DNA from: Pigmentiphaga daeguensis
GTDB taxonomy: Bacteria > Pseudomonadota > Gammaproteobacteria > Burkholderiales > Burkholderiaceae_B
Direction of reading: 5' to 3'
Assembly (NCBI RefSeq): GCF_039523035.1
Contig: NZ_BAAAEN010000010.1
Span: forward strand, 62,001 to 126,000
Length of the DNA: 64,000 nt
The notes beneath the pieces are model-generated. The model was given only the letters and a program-made list of their open reading frames with translations. It was not told the DNA's origin and searched no databases. The translations under genes were made by a program, and so were the position numbers. Numbering within the stretch: position 1 is the stretch's first letter; each line of letters opens with the position of its first letter. This document shows, in pieces, positions 37,198 to 46,666 of the stretch.

Positions 37198-38058
37198 ATG
37201 GACGACCTGACCTATACCCTGCGCCAGCTTTGCCTGCGCAACCGCGACGGCAGCCATGCCACCCAGGCTGACCGGCAGCGATCACTGAGTCTGGTCGCCC
37301 GCCAACTGCGTGAGGCGGGCTTCCGCCAGATGCGGGCCACCTCGCTCAAGGGCAAGCATGTCGAAGCCCTGTTGCAGCGCTGGCAAGCCGAAGGCCTGTC
37401 GGCTGGCACGCTCAAGAACCGCATGGCGCACCTGCGCTGGTGGGCCGAGAAGGTCGGCAAGGCAGGCATCCTGCCAGTGGACAACACCAGGCTGGGCATC
37501 CCTGACCGCCGCTATGTGACCAACGAGAGCAAGGCCAAGGAACTGGACAACCGGCTGGACAAAATCACCGATTCCTACGTCCGTATGAGCCTGCGCTTGC
37601 AAGCGGCCTTTGGCCTGCGACGGGAAGAGTCCATCAAGTTCCAACCTCGCTATGCCGACCGTGGCGACTGCATTGCCATCAAAGGGTCATGGGCCAAAGG
37701 CGGGCGCGACCGGATAGTGCCGATCACGACACAGGAACAGCGAACGGTGCTGGACGAGGCCCATCGGCTGGCGGGGTCAGGCTCGTTGATTCCCGAGAAC
37801 AAGACCTATATCCAGCAGCGGCATGTTTACGACGGGCAGTGCAAGGCAGCGGGGTTGAGCAACATGCACGGACTGCGGCATCGGTACGCGCAGATGCGGT
37901 ATGAGGCGCTGACCGGGTGGAAGGCGCCGGCGGCGGGTGGGCCAGCGGCAATTCAGCTGAGCCCGGTAGAGCGCCATCACGACAAACATGTGCGTCTCAT
38001 GATTAGCCAAGAGCTGGGGCATGGCCGGCTGGCAATTGCAGCTGCCTATCTCGGATGA
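37198..38058 (+). CDS. Integrase-domain tyrosine recombinase, ICE type
   Basis: The 286-residue protein has an N-terminal SAM-like DNA-binding part (LRQLCLRNRDGSHATQADRQRSL). The C-terminal catalytic domain has FGLRREESIKF (first Arg), HGLRHRYAQMRYE (H-x-x-R), LGHGR and a Tyr in AAAYLG at the end. This is the integrase-domain family found inside ICE backbones, often next to STY4528-type genes, and is not the enzyme beside the att site. ATG 37198 chosen because GGAGG lies upstream. Confidence 0.82.
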   Translation: MDDLTYTLRQLCLRNRDGSHATQADRQRSLSLVARQLREAGFRQMRATSLKGKHVEALLQRWQAEGLSAGTLKNRMAHLRWWAEKVGKAGILPVDNTRLGIPDRRYVTNESKAKELDNRLDKITDSYVRMSLRLQAAFGLRREESIKFQPRYADRGDCIAIKGSWAKGGRDRIVPITTQEQRTVLDEAHRLAGSGSLIPENKTYIQQRHVYDGQCKAAGLSNMHGLRHRYAQMRYEALTGWKAPAAGGPAAIQLSPVERHHDKHVRLMISQELGHGRLAIAAAYLG

Positions 38059-38071
38059 AACCATGGTAAAT

Positions 38072-38115
38072 CCCGCAAAAACGGGTCAAATCCGGTATAG
38101 TAGACTTCTTATACA
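38072..38115 (+). promoter_or_regulatory. Probable control region of the BREX operon
   Basis: The AT-rich gap before the HTH gene holds two small inverted repeats: CCCG-CAAAAA-CGGG (38072-38085) and GTATA-10 bp-TATAC (38095-38114). TATAGT and TATACA could be -10 boxes, but no good -35 fits either. It is the only gap upstream of the operon, so the promoter should be here. Confidence 0.35.
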
Positions 38116-38135
38116 AACCGCTATGAATCATTGCC

Positions 38136-38345
38136 ATGACCGACCGTTGGCTGAGCGTCGAAGAAATTACCGAACATCTGGGGGTCAGCAAGGACACCGT
38201 CTACGCCTGGATCGCCAAGCGCAACATGCCCGCTCATAAAGTGGGGAGGCTCTGGAAATTCCAGAAAGCGGAAGTCGACGCCTGGGTCAAGGCCGGCGGA
38301 GCCAGCGACAGTGACGATGTCCGGCAGGAGCGCGACGATGGCTGA
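38136..38345 (+). CDS. Excisionase-like HTH (MerR-type helix-turn-helix 17) protein
   Basis: The 69-residue protein contains WLSVEEITEHLGVSKDTVYAWI followed by VGRLWKFQKAEVDAWV, the full HTH_17 module. Such proteins act as recombination directionality factors or small regulators. It overlaps brxA by 8 bp and heads the BREX operon, so control of BREX is likely. A role as excisionase of the island cannot be excluded. No WYL-type BrxR is present. Confidence 0.83.
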   Translation: MTDRWLSVEEITEHLGVSKDTVYAWIAKRNMPAHKVGRLWKFQKAEVDAWVKAGGASDSDDVRQERDDG

Positions 38346-38949
38346 GCGCTACCGCCTATCTTTCACCACAGGCGGCCTTTTTTTGCTCGAAGCACCGGTG
38401 GTCGCCGAACACTACCTGACCACACGAAACTGGGAGCAAACACGTTCGCATGTGCGCAACGGGAACCTGCTGCAGGTCCGGACAGCTGCCGCGTCCACCC
38501 GTATCAGCAAAGAGTTGATCGCGCGCCTTGAGTTGCTTGACCTTGAAGAGTTGGAAGTCCTGATCGACTCCAACTTGCGGGATCGCGCCTATCTGCTCTG
38601 GGTTACCGCCTGCCGCCGCTACACCTTCGTCCGCGACTTTGCCAGGGAAGTGCTGCGCGAGAATTTCCTCGTTCTGCGGCGGCAATTGAGCACGACCGAC
38701 TATGAGGCTTTCGTCAGCGCCAAAGCGCTTTGGCATGACGAACTGGACGGATTGGCACTGTCCACCCAACGCAAGCTTCGGCAGAACCTGTTCCGCATGT
38801 TGCGTGAGGCTGAACTGGTCACCGATCAGTTGCTGATCCAACCGGCTGTACTGACCCCGCAGCTCGCTCGGCTACTGGCTCGACGGGGTGTCGATGAGCT
38901 TCTGGTGTTCCCCGCAAGCGACCATGAGATCAAGAGGTGGTTGCAATGA
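38338..38949 (+). CDS. brxA: BREX protein BrxA (DUF1819)
   Basis: The 203-residue protein is the first core gene of type I BREX. It has YRLSFTTGGLFLLEAPVVAE at the N terminus and SNLRDRAYLLWVTACRRYTFVRDFAREVLRE, described in parts, in the middle, as in the family. BrxA is a small DNA-binding helical protein needed for BREX in some systems. ATG 38338 has AGGAG upstream and overlaps the HTH gene. Coupled to brxB by ATGA. Confidence 0.92.
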   Translation: MAERYRLSFTTGGLFLLEAPVVAEHYLTTRNWEQTRSHVRNGNLLQVRTAAASTRISKELIARLELLDLEELEVLIDSNLRDRAYLLWVTACRRYTFVRDFAREVLRENFLVLRRQLSTTDYEAFVSAKALWHDELDGLALSTQRKLRQNLFRMLREAELVTDQLLIQPAVLTPQLARLLARRGVDELLVFPASDHEIKRWLQ

Positions 38950-39602
38950 ACCAGAAGATCAGCCAGCAGTCCCTGGCAAAACGTTTCGACCATCTGCGGG
39001 AGGTCATCGCCAGCCCTCGATTCCTGCAGATGAGGGGGTTGAACAACGACCTGCCCTTTTACATCTGCGAGTTCAGGGCATCGGAAGCCTTCGAGATCCA
39101 GCGCATGCGCCGACAGTTGGTCAACACCTTGGTCGGCCTGCAAGTGGAATGCATGCAGGGCCGGGGCGTCAAGGTGCTGGAGATCAACCTCTACGACCTG
39201 ACCATCGACATGCTCAAGGCGCGCGAAGGCAGCAGCGAGGGGGGCAGTCTATGGGCGGAGATCCTTGCCGTGGAGCCGGAGGTTGAGAAGGAAGCCTTGA
39301 AGGAACTGCTGCAGAACGTCCTGGACATCAAGGGGCATCTGATCCCGGAGATCGGCAAACGACTGGCGCAAAGCGACTACGACGTGTTGTTCCTCAGCGG
39401 GGTCGGTGAAGTGTTCCCCTATATCCGCTCGCACAACGTCCTGAACAACCTCCAGAGCACGGCAAAGGACAAGCCTACGGTGATGTTCTTTCCAGGCGAA
39501 TACCGTCACTCCCTGGAACAAGGGGCATCCCTGGAGTTGTTCGGGCTGCTGCACGATGACAAGTACTACCGCGCATTCAATATTTTCGAAATCCAGGCTT
39601 GA
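38946..39602 (+). CDS. brxB: BREX protein BrxB (DUF1788)
   Basis: The 218-residue protein has RFDHLREVIASPRFLQMRGLNNDLPFYICEF as its opening, then LFLSGVGEVFPYIRSHNVLNNLQ and PTVMFFPGEY, all hallmarks of DUF1788. Essential core BREX component, exact role unknown. Position and order (brxA-brxB-brxC) are canonical for type I. Confidence 0.94.
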   Translation: MNQKISQQSLAKRFDHLREVIASPRFLQMRGLNNDLPFYICEFRASEAFEIQRMRRQLVNTLVGLQVECMQGRGVKVLEINLYDLTIDMLKAREGSSEGGSLWAEILAVEPEVEKEALKELLQNVLDIKGHLIPEIGKRLAQSDYDVLFLSGVGEVFPYIRSHNVLNNLQSTAKDKPTVMFFPGEYRHSLEQGASLELFGLLHDDKYYRAFNIFEIQA

Positions 39603-39613
39603 GGAAGCACCCG

Positions 39614-42600
39614 ATGGAACTCAAAGGCATTTTCAAGAGCCCGGTCAGTCGCCCGATCGAAGGGGTCATCAAGGCTGACGATGAGGCCAGCCTGTACACC
39701 GAGCTCAGCGAGTACGTCCTGACCGACGAAGTCGCCAAGCGGCTTGAGCATTTCCTTGATGCCTATACCGACTATCAAGTCGCCAACGGCGTGTGGGTAT
39801 CCGGCTTCTTCGGCTCGGGCAAGTCGCATCTGTTGAAGATGCTGGCACTGCTGCTGGAGAACCGTGAAGTCAATGGCAGTACCGCGCTGGATCTCTTTCT
39901 GCTCAAGATCCATCAGGACGACGAACTGCTGCGCGCCAAGTTGAAACAGGCCGTTGCCATCCCGTCCAAGAGCATTTTGTTCAACATTGATCAGAAGGCC
40001 GACATCATCAGCAAGACCCAGGTCGATGCGCTGCTGTCGGTGTTCGTCAAGGTCTTCAATGAAACCCGCGGCTACTACGGCAAGCAGGGCTACATCGCGC
40101 AATTCGAACGCGACTTGGACGAACGTGACCAGTTCCAAGCATTCAAGGCGGCCTACCAAGCCCTGGCCAGCAAACCGTGGGAGCGGGGCCGGGAACAGGC
40201 CCTGCTCGAGTCCGGCAACATCGCCAAAGCCTACGCCGAAGTCACGGGTGAAGACGCCGCACATGCCAAGGGCATTCTGGACAAGTACCGCACCCAGTAC
40301 AGCGTCTCCATCGAGGATTTCGGCAACCAGGTCAAGGCCTGGCTGGACCAGCAACCGGCCAACTTCCGCCTGAACTTCTTCGTCGACGAAGTCGGGCAGT
40401 ACATCGCCGACAACACCAAGCTCATGACCAACCTGCAAACGGTGGCCGAGAGCCTGGCCACCAAGTGCCAGGGTCGGGCCTGGATCATCGTCACCGCCCA
40501 GGAAGACATGAGTGACGTGCTCGGCGACATGAGCAAGCAGCAGAGCAACGATTTCTCCAAGATCCAGGCCCGCTTCGCCAACCGGCTCAAGCTCACCAGC
40601 GCCGACGTGGCGGAGGTGATCCAGAAGCGTCTGCTGACCAAGAACGATGACGGTCGTCAGTTGCTGCGGGGCGTGTATGCGCAGCAGGCCAACAACTTCA
40701 AGACCCTGTTCGAGTTTGCCGATGGTGGTCAGCGCTATCAGAACTTCCGCGACGAAGAACACTTCATCTACGCCTACCCCTTCATCCCCTATCAGTTCCC
40801 GCTGTTCCAGGCCGCCATTCGCGGGCTGTCCCTGCACAATGGCTTCGAAGGCAAGGCCAACTCGGTTGGCGAGCGCTCCATGCTCGGGGTGTTTCGCGAT
40901 GTCGCCATGGCGATCGAGAACGAATCGGTCGGGCAGTTGGCCACCTTCGATCGCATGTTCGAGGGCATCCGCAGTGCGCTGAAGGGCGGCGTCCAAAGCG
41001 CCATAAACGTTGCCGAACGCAACCTCAACGACGGGTACGCCGTGCGCGTGCTCAAGACGTTGTTCCTGGTCAAGTACGTCAAGGAGTTCAAGGCCACGCT
41101 GCGCAACCTTGGCGTGCTCATGCTGGAGCGCTTTGGCGAGGACATTCCTGCCCAGCACAAGAAACTCGAAGCCGCCCTCAATCTATTGGAACAGCAGACC
41201 TACATCCAGCGCAACGGCGATGTCTATGAATACCTGACCGACGAAGAAAAGGACGTCGAAGAGGAGATCAAGAACACCGACATCGAGAACGCCGACCTGT
41301 CCAAGGAGCTGGAAAAGCTGCTGTTCGATGGCGTCGTCAAGCAGCGCAAGATCCGTTACAGCAACGGGCAGGACTATCCCTATACCCGCAAGCTCGACGA
41401 TCGCGTTCTCAGCCGCGAGCATGAATTGGCCATCCATGTCATCACGCCGCTGACTGATGGCTTTGACGATTCCGAAGGATTCCTCACGCAGCAACGCATG
41501 CAAAGCATGGGGCGCGACGAGCTGCGGGTGGTCATGCCGGCCGATGTGCGCTTCATGCAAGACCTGGCCATGCACAAGCGCACCGAGAAGTACATCCGCC
41601 AGAACAGCAACACCCAGCAAGAAGCCGTCAAGCGCATTCTCGATGCCAAGGGTTTCCAGAATACCGAGCGCCTGAACGATCTACAGGTTCGCGCGCGTGC
41701 ACTTCTGGGCAAGGCCAGGCTCATCATCAACGCTGCGGACGTGGACATTGGCGGCGAGGATGGCCAGACCCGCGTGCTCAAGGGCTTCGAGCAACTGGTC
41801 CAGACTGCCTACCCCAACCTGCGCATGCTGCGCGACGACATAGCATTCGCGGAAGCCGACATCGGCAAGCACCTACGCATGGCCAAGGACGGCTTGCTGG
41901 CCAACGACGCTACCAGCCTCACCGAGCCTGAGCAGGAGTTGCTGGCCTTCATCCAGAGCAACGCCCGCGGAGGGGTGCGCACGACGGTCAAGAGTTTGAT
42001 CGAACGTTTCGAGCGCAAGAACTACGGCTGGCACCACGCCGCCATCCTTTGCAACCTAGCGCTGCTGTGCGCACGAGGCAAGGTTGAGGTCCGCCAGGAC
42101 AGCAATCCGCTTGAGGGCGATGCGCTGGAGCGCGGGTTGCTCAATACCCATGCCCATGCCTCCCTGGTGCTGGAGCCGCAGATCGAATTCAGCGCCTCGC
42201 AGGTGCGCACGCTCAAGGAATTCTTCGCCGAGTTCTTCGACAAGCCCGCCGCCAGCAACGAGGCCCGGGCGCTTGCCCACGAAGCCGTCAACGCGTTGAA
42301 AGACCTGGAAGTCGAATTGAGCGCCCTGCACGGACAAAAGGCGCAATACCCTTTCCTGGGCGCATTGGCGCCGGTGCTGACCACGTTGAAGGACTTGGCC
42401 AGCAAAAACCCGAGCTGGTTCCTCACGGATCTGGCCCGGGCTGAAGACGCCCTGCTGGACACCAAGGAGAACACCATCGACCCGCTGCGGCGCTTCATGC
42501 GCGGCCCGCAGAAGGCCATCTTTGACCAGGCAAGCCAATTGGTTGCCGAACAGGAAGACAACTTCGCCTACGTAGGCACGGTCGAAGTCGATGCGGTACG

Positions 42601-43159
42601 CGGTTTGCTTGATGACAAAAGCCCCTGGCAAGGCAACCGGCTGCAACAGCTCAAGCCACAACTGGATTCCCTGCAGCAAACCATCGACCAGCAGCTTGCC
42701 CAAGAGAAAGCGCAAGCCAGCGAGTGCCTCCTGGAGCTGGAACAGCGCCTGCAAGACGCAACGGAATTCGGCCTGCTGAACCCGACGGATCGCGAACGGC
42801 TCGCCAAACCCTTCGGCGAGGTCCGGCAGAGCATCCAGGCCCACAAGCGCATCGCCATGATCCGCGATCAGTTGCGCCGGTTCGAAGACGAGGACTACCC
42901 GCGGCTTCTGTTGCAACTGGAACAACTGGCCCGGCCTGCACCGCTCGATCCTGCGCCAGAACCCGCACCGACCAGCCCCGGCAGGGCAACTCCCCCGCCC
43001 GTACAAGTGCCCGAACCCAAGCTGGTATCGGCCCGCACCATCAAGGTCAGCTATCCCAAGCCGTGGCTGGCATCCGAGGCCGAACTGGACGACTACCTGC
43101 GCAAGCAGAGGGAAGCCTGGCTGAAGGAGATTCAGGCCGGCAACCGGGTGCAGATCTGA
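39614..43159 (+). CDS. brxC: BREX ATPase BrxC (PglY-like)
   Basis: The 1181-residue protein is the expected size. Walker A is VSGFFGSGKSHLLKM near residues 64-75; a likely Walker B is LNFFVDEVGQY near residue 255. Long helical segments follow. The C terminus has a Pro-rich linker (DPAPEPAPTSPGRATPPP) before the last basic block. BrxC is a large AAA ATPase, probably a motor or switch of the BREX complex. ATG 39614 chosen; an upstream TTG is less good. Confidence 0.95.
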   Translation: MELKGIFKSPVSRPIEGVIKADDEASLYTELSEYVLTDEVAKRLEHFLDAYTDYQVANGVWVSGFFGSGKSHLLKMLALLLENREVNGSTALDLFLLKIHQDDELLRAKLKQAVAIPSKSILFNIDQKADIISKTQVDALLSVFVKVFNETRGYYGKQGYIAQFERDLDERDQFQAFKAAYQALASKPWERGREQALLESGNIAKAYAEVTGEDAAHAKGILDKYRTQYSVSIEDFGNQVKAWLDQQPANFRLNFFVDEVGQYIADNTKLMTNLQTVAESLATKCQGRAWIIVTAQEDMSDVLGDMSKQQSNDFSKIQARFANRLKLTSADVAEVIQKRLLTKNDDGRQLLRGVYAQQANNFKTLFEFADGGQRYQNFRDEEHFIYAYPFIPYQFPLFQAAIRGLSLHNGFEGKANSVGERSMLGVFRDVAMAIENESVGQLATFDRMFEGIRSALKGGVQSAINVAERNLNDGYAVRVLKTLFLVKYVKEFKATLRNLGVLMLERFGEDIPAQHKKLEAALNLLEQQTYIQRNGDVYEYLTDEEKDVEEEIKNTDIENADLSKELEKLLFDGVVKQRKIRYSNGQDYPYTRKLDDRVLSREHELAIHVITPLTDGFDDSEGFLTQQRMQSMGRDELRVVMPADVRFMQDLAMHKRTEKYIRQNSNTQQEAVKRILDAKGFQNTERLNDLQVRARALLGKARLIINAADVDIGGEDGQTRVLKGFEQLVQTAYPNLRMLRDDIAFAEADIGKHLRMAKDGLLANDATSLTEPEQELLAFIQSNARGGVRTTVKSLIERFERKNYGWHHAAILCNLALLCARGKVEVRQDSNPLEGDALERGLLNTHAHASLVLEPQIEFSASQVRTLKEFFAEFFDKPAASNEARALAHEAVNALKDLEVELSALHGQKAQYPFLGALAPVLTTLKDLASKNPSWFLTDLARAEDALLDTKENTIDPLRRFMRGPQKAIFDQASQLVAEQEDNFAYVGTVEVDAVRGLLDDKSPWQGNRLQQLKPQLDSLQQTIDQQLAQEKAQASECLLELEQRLQDATEFGLLNPTDRERLAKPFGEVRQSIQAHKRIAMIRDQLRRFEDEDYPRLLLQLEQLARPAPLDPAPEPAPTSPGRATPPPVQVPEPKLVSARTIKVSYPKPWLASEAELDDYLRKQREAWLKEIQAGNRVQI

Positions 43160-43167
43160 GGCTTTTC

Positions 43168-44979
43168 ATGGACACCAGCAAACTCAAGAAATTCGCCCAG
43201 TTCGCACGCCGCAGCTTGCGCGAGCAAGTCAGCGCCAAGCTGGCCCAGGTGCTTTCACCGAGTAGTGCCGCTCGGCGCGAAAACCCGCAAGCCGTTAAGA
43301 AGCTGGAAGAAACCATTGCGCGAAGCGGTGGCCAGGGTCCAGTCATCGAGCGCGTGGCCTACACCTGGTTCAACCGCTTCTGCGCCCTGCGTTTCATGGA
43401 CGTGAACCGCTACACGCGCATTGGCGTGGTGTCGCCAGCCGAGGGACAGTTCCAGCCAGAGATCCTGCTCGAAGCCAAGATGGGCCACCTCGACGAAGAA
43501 GTAGTCCCGCCCCAGACGCGCCAGAAAGTCGCGGATCTGCTGGCTGGCAAGTCACCCAGCCATGACGGCCAGGGCGAGGCTTATCGCCTGCTGGTGGTCG
43601 CCGCCTGCAATGCCTGGCATCAGGCCATGCCCTTCCTGTTCCAGCGCATCGACGATTACACCGAGCTGCTGATGCCCGACGACCTGCTCTCGGGCAACGC
43701 CATCCTGGCCTACACCCGCGAGGCCATGACGCCTGATGCCTGCAAAAGCGTGGAAGTCATCGGCTGGCTGTACCAGTTCTACATCTCGGAAAAGAAGGAT
43801 GCCGTCTTCGAAGGGCTGAAGAAGAACCAGAAGATCACCCCGGAAAACATCCCGGCGGCCACCCAGCTCTTCACGCCGCACTGGATCGTGCGCTATCTGG
43901 TGGACAACTCGCTGGGCCGCCTGTGGCTACTCAACCGCCCTGCATCAAAGCTGGCCGAGCAAATGGCGTACTACATCCCACCGGAAAAGCCCGAAACCGA
44001 TTTCCTCAAGATCAACGGCCCGCAGGACATCAAGGTCTGCGACCCGGCCTGCGGCTCCGGCCACATGCTCACCTACGCTTTCGACCTGCTCTACGCCATG
44101 TACGAAGAGGACGGTGTCGACCCGGCGCAGATCCCTGAGCTGATCCTCACCCACAACCTGTATGGCATCGAGCTGGACGAACGCGCGGGCGAACTGGCCG
44201 CTTTCGCGCTCAGCATGAAGGCACGCGCCCGCCAGCGGCGCTTTTTCAACAAGCGCATCAAGCCCAACATCTGCGTGCTGGAAAAGGTCAGCTTCGAGCG
44301 TGACGAGCTGGACGAGTACATGAGCGCCACAGGCCGCGACCTATTCACCCACGAACTGCGCGAAACCCTGCAACAGTTCAGCGAAGCCGACAATTTCGGC
44401 TCGCTGATCCGGCCCCAGTTGGCCAGCGCGGCCGATGCGCTGGTCACGCTGGAAACCAAGGACATGGGCGGCAACCTGTTCCTGGCCGAAACCCACCGCA
44501 AGGTGCTGACCGTACTGCGCATGGCCGAATACCTGAGCCCGCGCTATCACGTGGTCGTTGCCAACCCGCCGTACATGGGCGGCAAGGGCATGAATGGGCG
44601 GTTGAGCGCGTGGGCCAAGGAGAACTATCCCAGCAGCAAGTCCGACCTGTTTGCGATGTTCATCGAGCGCAACCTGGACATGGCATTGCCGGGGGGCGCA
44701 GTGGCGATGATCACCATGCAAAGCTGGATGTTCCTGTCGTCGTTCGAAGCTTTGCGCAGCCGCATCCTCAACCAGAACACCATTCTTTCCATGGCACACC
44801 TGGGGGCGCGGGCCTTCGACAGCATTGGTGGCGAAGTCGTGTCCACCACGGCCTTTGTGCTGGAGAACGCACACAAGCCGGACTATCGGGGCGCGTATCT
44901 GCGACTGGTGGATGGCAACTCGGAAGCGGAGAAGATGGAAATGCTGACCAAGGCTATCGAACAAGGAAGGACGAAATGA
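43168..44979 (+). CDS. pglX: BREX methyltransferase PglX, N-terminal half (split gene)
   Basis: The 603-residue protein has MTase motif I DPACGSGHML near residue 292 and motif IV NPPY near residue 466. The catalytic domain of an adenine-N6 methyltransferase is thus complete. The frame stops after EKMEMLTKAIEQGRTK, which in full-length PglX leads straight into the recognition region. Here that region is a separate gene at 46917. The stop overlaps the start of the ATPase gene (ATGA), so the split is not a simple frameshift. Whether this half is active alone or assembles with the C-terminal half is unknown. Confidence 0.9.
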   Translation: MDTSKLKKFAQFARRSLREQVSAKLAQVLSPSSAARRENPQAVKKLEETIARSGGQGPVIERVAYTWFNRFCALRFMDVNRYTRIGVVSPAEGQFQPEILLEAKMGHLDEEVVPPQTRQKVADLLAGKSPSHDGQGEAYRLLVVAACNAWHQAMPFLFQRIDDYTELLMPDDLLSGNAILAYTREAMTPDACKSVEVIGWLYQFYISEKKDAVFEGLKKNQKITPENIPAATQLFTPHWIVRYLVDNSLGRLWLLNRPASKLAEQMAYYIPPEKPETDFLKINGPQDIKVCDPACGSGHMLTYAFDLLYAMYEEDGVDPAQIPELILTHNLYGIELDERAGELAAFALSMKARARQRRFFNKRIKPNICVLEKVSFERDELDEYMSATGRDLFTHELRETLQQFSEADNFGSLIRPQLASAADALVTLETKDMGGNLFLAETHRKVLTVLRMAEYLSPRYHVVVANPPYMGGKGMNGRLSAWAKENYPSSKSDLFAMFIERNLDMALPGGAVAMITMQSWMFLSSFEALRSRILNQNTILSMAHLGARAFDSIGGEVVSTTAFVLENAHKPDYRGAYLRLVDGNSEAEKMEMLTKAIEQGRTK

Positions 44980-46115
44980 TCAGCAAGCTGCACCTCAAAA
45001 ATTTCATCGCCTTCACCGATCTGAGCATTGACTTCTCGCCAGGCATCAACATCGTCATTGGCGAAAACGGCACCGGTAAAACCCAACTGCTCAAGGCCAT
45101 TCTGGCGCTAAGTGGGCAGGAAGCCCGTGGGGAAGCTGCTGACAAGCAACTCGCCCGCAAGCTGTGTCGCCTCTACCACCCGCTCAGCGGGCAGGTAGGC
45201 GGGCTGCGCCGCGCCGGCACAAGAGGGAAGTCAGTACTCAAAGGCACCTTTGAATCAGGGCAAGTGATCACAGCCAAGTTCTATGGCAAGGACACCGCAG
45301 CCAAGGTCACCGCTACCAGCGGTGATGCGCCGGCGCCCGCCATCTTCATTCCGACCAAAGAGGTGTTGTCGCTGGTGCGCGGCCTTACGGCTGAGCAGCC
45401 AGACCTGCCCACCATCGAACGCATCTTTGACGACGGCTATCTGGATCTGGCCAACCAGTTGGCCAAAGAAGGCACATCCGACCTGGACGCTAAAGTTCAA
45501 CTCGATCCACGCTTTGCCAGCATCGTGCCTCGCCTGACCAATCTGATTGACGGGCAATACCTGCTGGAAAACGGCCGCTTCGTCTTCGAGGCTGGCCGCT
45601 ACGTGGAGAAGGATGCTGCCACGCGCAGCAAAGCCCAGCACGCGCAGATGTACCAGGACAGCACCGAATGGAGATTCGTACCCAGCAGCAAGCAGCACCT
45701 ATCCAGCGGCATGACGGCCGAGGGCTTCCGAAAAATTGGCGTGCTTCAGCGCCTCCTCAGCAATGGCAGTCTTAACCCGGGCACCACTGGTCCACTGCTG
45801 TGGGATGAGCCCGAATCCAACCTCAATCCCAAGCTGATGAAGGATCTGGTGCAGGTGCTATTGGAACTGGCCCGTAATGGACAGCAGATCATCCTTGCCA
45901 CCCATGACTACGTCTTGCTCAAGTGGTTTGACCTGTTGATGGACAAGGGCAAGGGAGATCAGGTTGCCTTCCATCGCCTGTATCGCGATTCCGGCAATGA
46001 TGATGTTCAGCGAGAAAGTCAGTCGGACTACGCCATTGTTGCTCGAAGCGCTATCAGCAGCGCTTTCGCAGAGCTATACGACGAAGACGTTAAGCGCGCA
46101 CTGGGGAACGATTAA
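44976..46115 (+). CDS. ABC/SMC-like AAA ATPase inserted within pglX
   Basis: The 379-residue protein has Walker A GENGTGKT near residues 29-36, an ABC-signature-like LSSGMTAEG near 241, Walker B LLWDEPESNLNP near 273 and H-loop ATHDYV near 308. All the parts of an overcoming-lysogenization/RecF-like ATPase are present. Such ATPases partner with nuclease or toprim effectors in Septu, PARIS and similar systems. It overlaps pglX-N by 4 bp and its partner gene by 1 bp (TAATG). Probably the sensor of a two-gene defence unit lodged in pglX. Confidence 0.87.
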   Translation: MISKLHLKNFIAFTDLSIDFSPGINIVIGENGTGKTQLLKAILALSGQEARGEAADKQLARKLCRLYHPLSGQVGGLRRAGTRGKSVLKGTFESGQVITAKFYGKDTAAKVTATSGDAPAPAIFIPTKEVLSLVRGLTAEQPDLPTIERIFDDGYLDLANQLAKEGTSDLDAKVQLDPRFASIVPRLTNLIDGQYLLENGRFVFEAGRYVEKDAATRSKAQHAQMYQDSTEWRFVPSSKQHLSSGMTAEGFRKIGVLQRLLSNGSLNPGTTGPLLWDEPESNLNPKLMKDLVQVLLELARNGQQIILATHDYVLLKWFDLLMDKGKGDQVAFHRLYRDSGNDDVQRESQSDYAIVARSAISSAFAELYDEDVKRALGND

Positions 46116-46666
46116 TGCTGACCTACCGTGCCGAGGAAACTGCTGAACTTCTGTTTAGTTTCCCTGATGAATTGATTTGGAGCGAGCTGGATAAACAGGG
46201 CGTCAAGCTACCCGTGCGAATGAAGTTCGTTGATTTGGTGATTGAGCGTGATCAGGACATCCTGCTGGTTGAGATTAAGGATCCATCCCACTCGAAAAGC
46301 CAAGACAAAGACCGAAATGCATACTTGAAACGCCTGTCTGACAACTCCGTTCTAACGCAAGAGCTGACGCCTAAGGCACGTGACTCTTACCTCTACCTGC
46401 ACCTGATGGAACGAGACAACAAGCCGTTCAAATACGTAGTCCTGCTTGGCCTGGATGCGTTTGACCCGGATCGCCAGAAAGCACTCATGTTCGGCTTCAA
46501 GGACCGCCTGCTGACTGACATCCGGGAGGAATCGTTCGAGGCATGGAAGCGCAAGCATATTGCTGACTGCGTAGTGCTGTCAGTTGAATCATGGAATCAG
46601 CAGTTTCCAGAGTGGCAGGTGCGACGCGAAGCGCCTGACGAAGCAGTTGCAGAGGCCATCCAATGA
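46115..46666 (+). CDS. Small PD-(D/E)XK-like nuclease candidate, partner of the ATPase
   Basis: The 183-residue protein has FVDLVIERDQDILLVEIKDP, giving Asp40 and E53-x-K55, the spacing of a PD-(D/E)XK core. Strands and a conserved-looking KYVVLLGLDAFD follow. I do not recognise a named family. It is translationally coupled to the ATPase (TAATG) and to the next small gene (ATGA). An ATPase-activated nuclease is inferred from motif and context. Base composition is clearly poorer in GC than brxC. Confidence 0.65.
   Translation: MLTYRAEETAELLFSFPDELIWSELDKQGVKLPVRMKFVDLVIERDQDILLVEIKDPSHSKSQDKDRNAYLKRLSDNSVLTQELTPKARDSYLYLHLMERDNKPFKYVVLLGLDAFDPDRQKALMFGFKDRLLTDIREESFEAWKRKHIADCVVLSVESWNQQFPEWQVRREAPDEAVAEAIQ

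Noticed and set aside
38072..38085. CCCG-CAAAAA-CGGG as a terminator of the upstream integrase
   Set aside because: Four-base stem without a T-tract is too weak; kept only as part of a possible control region.
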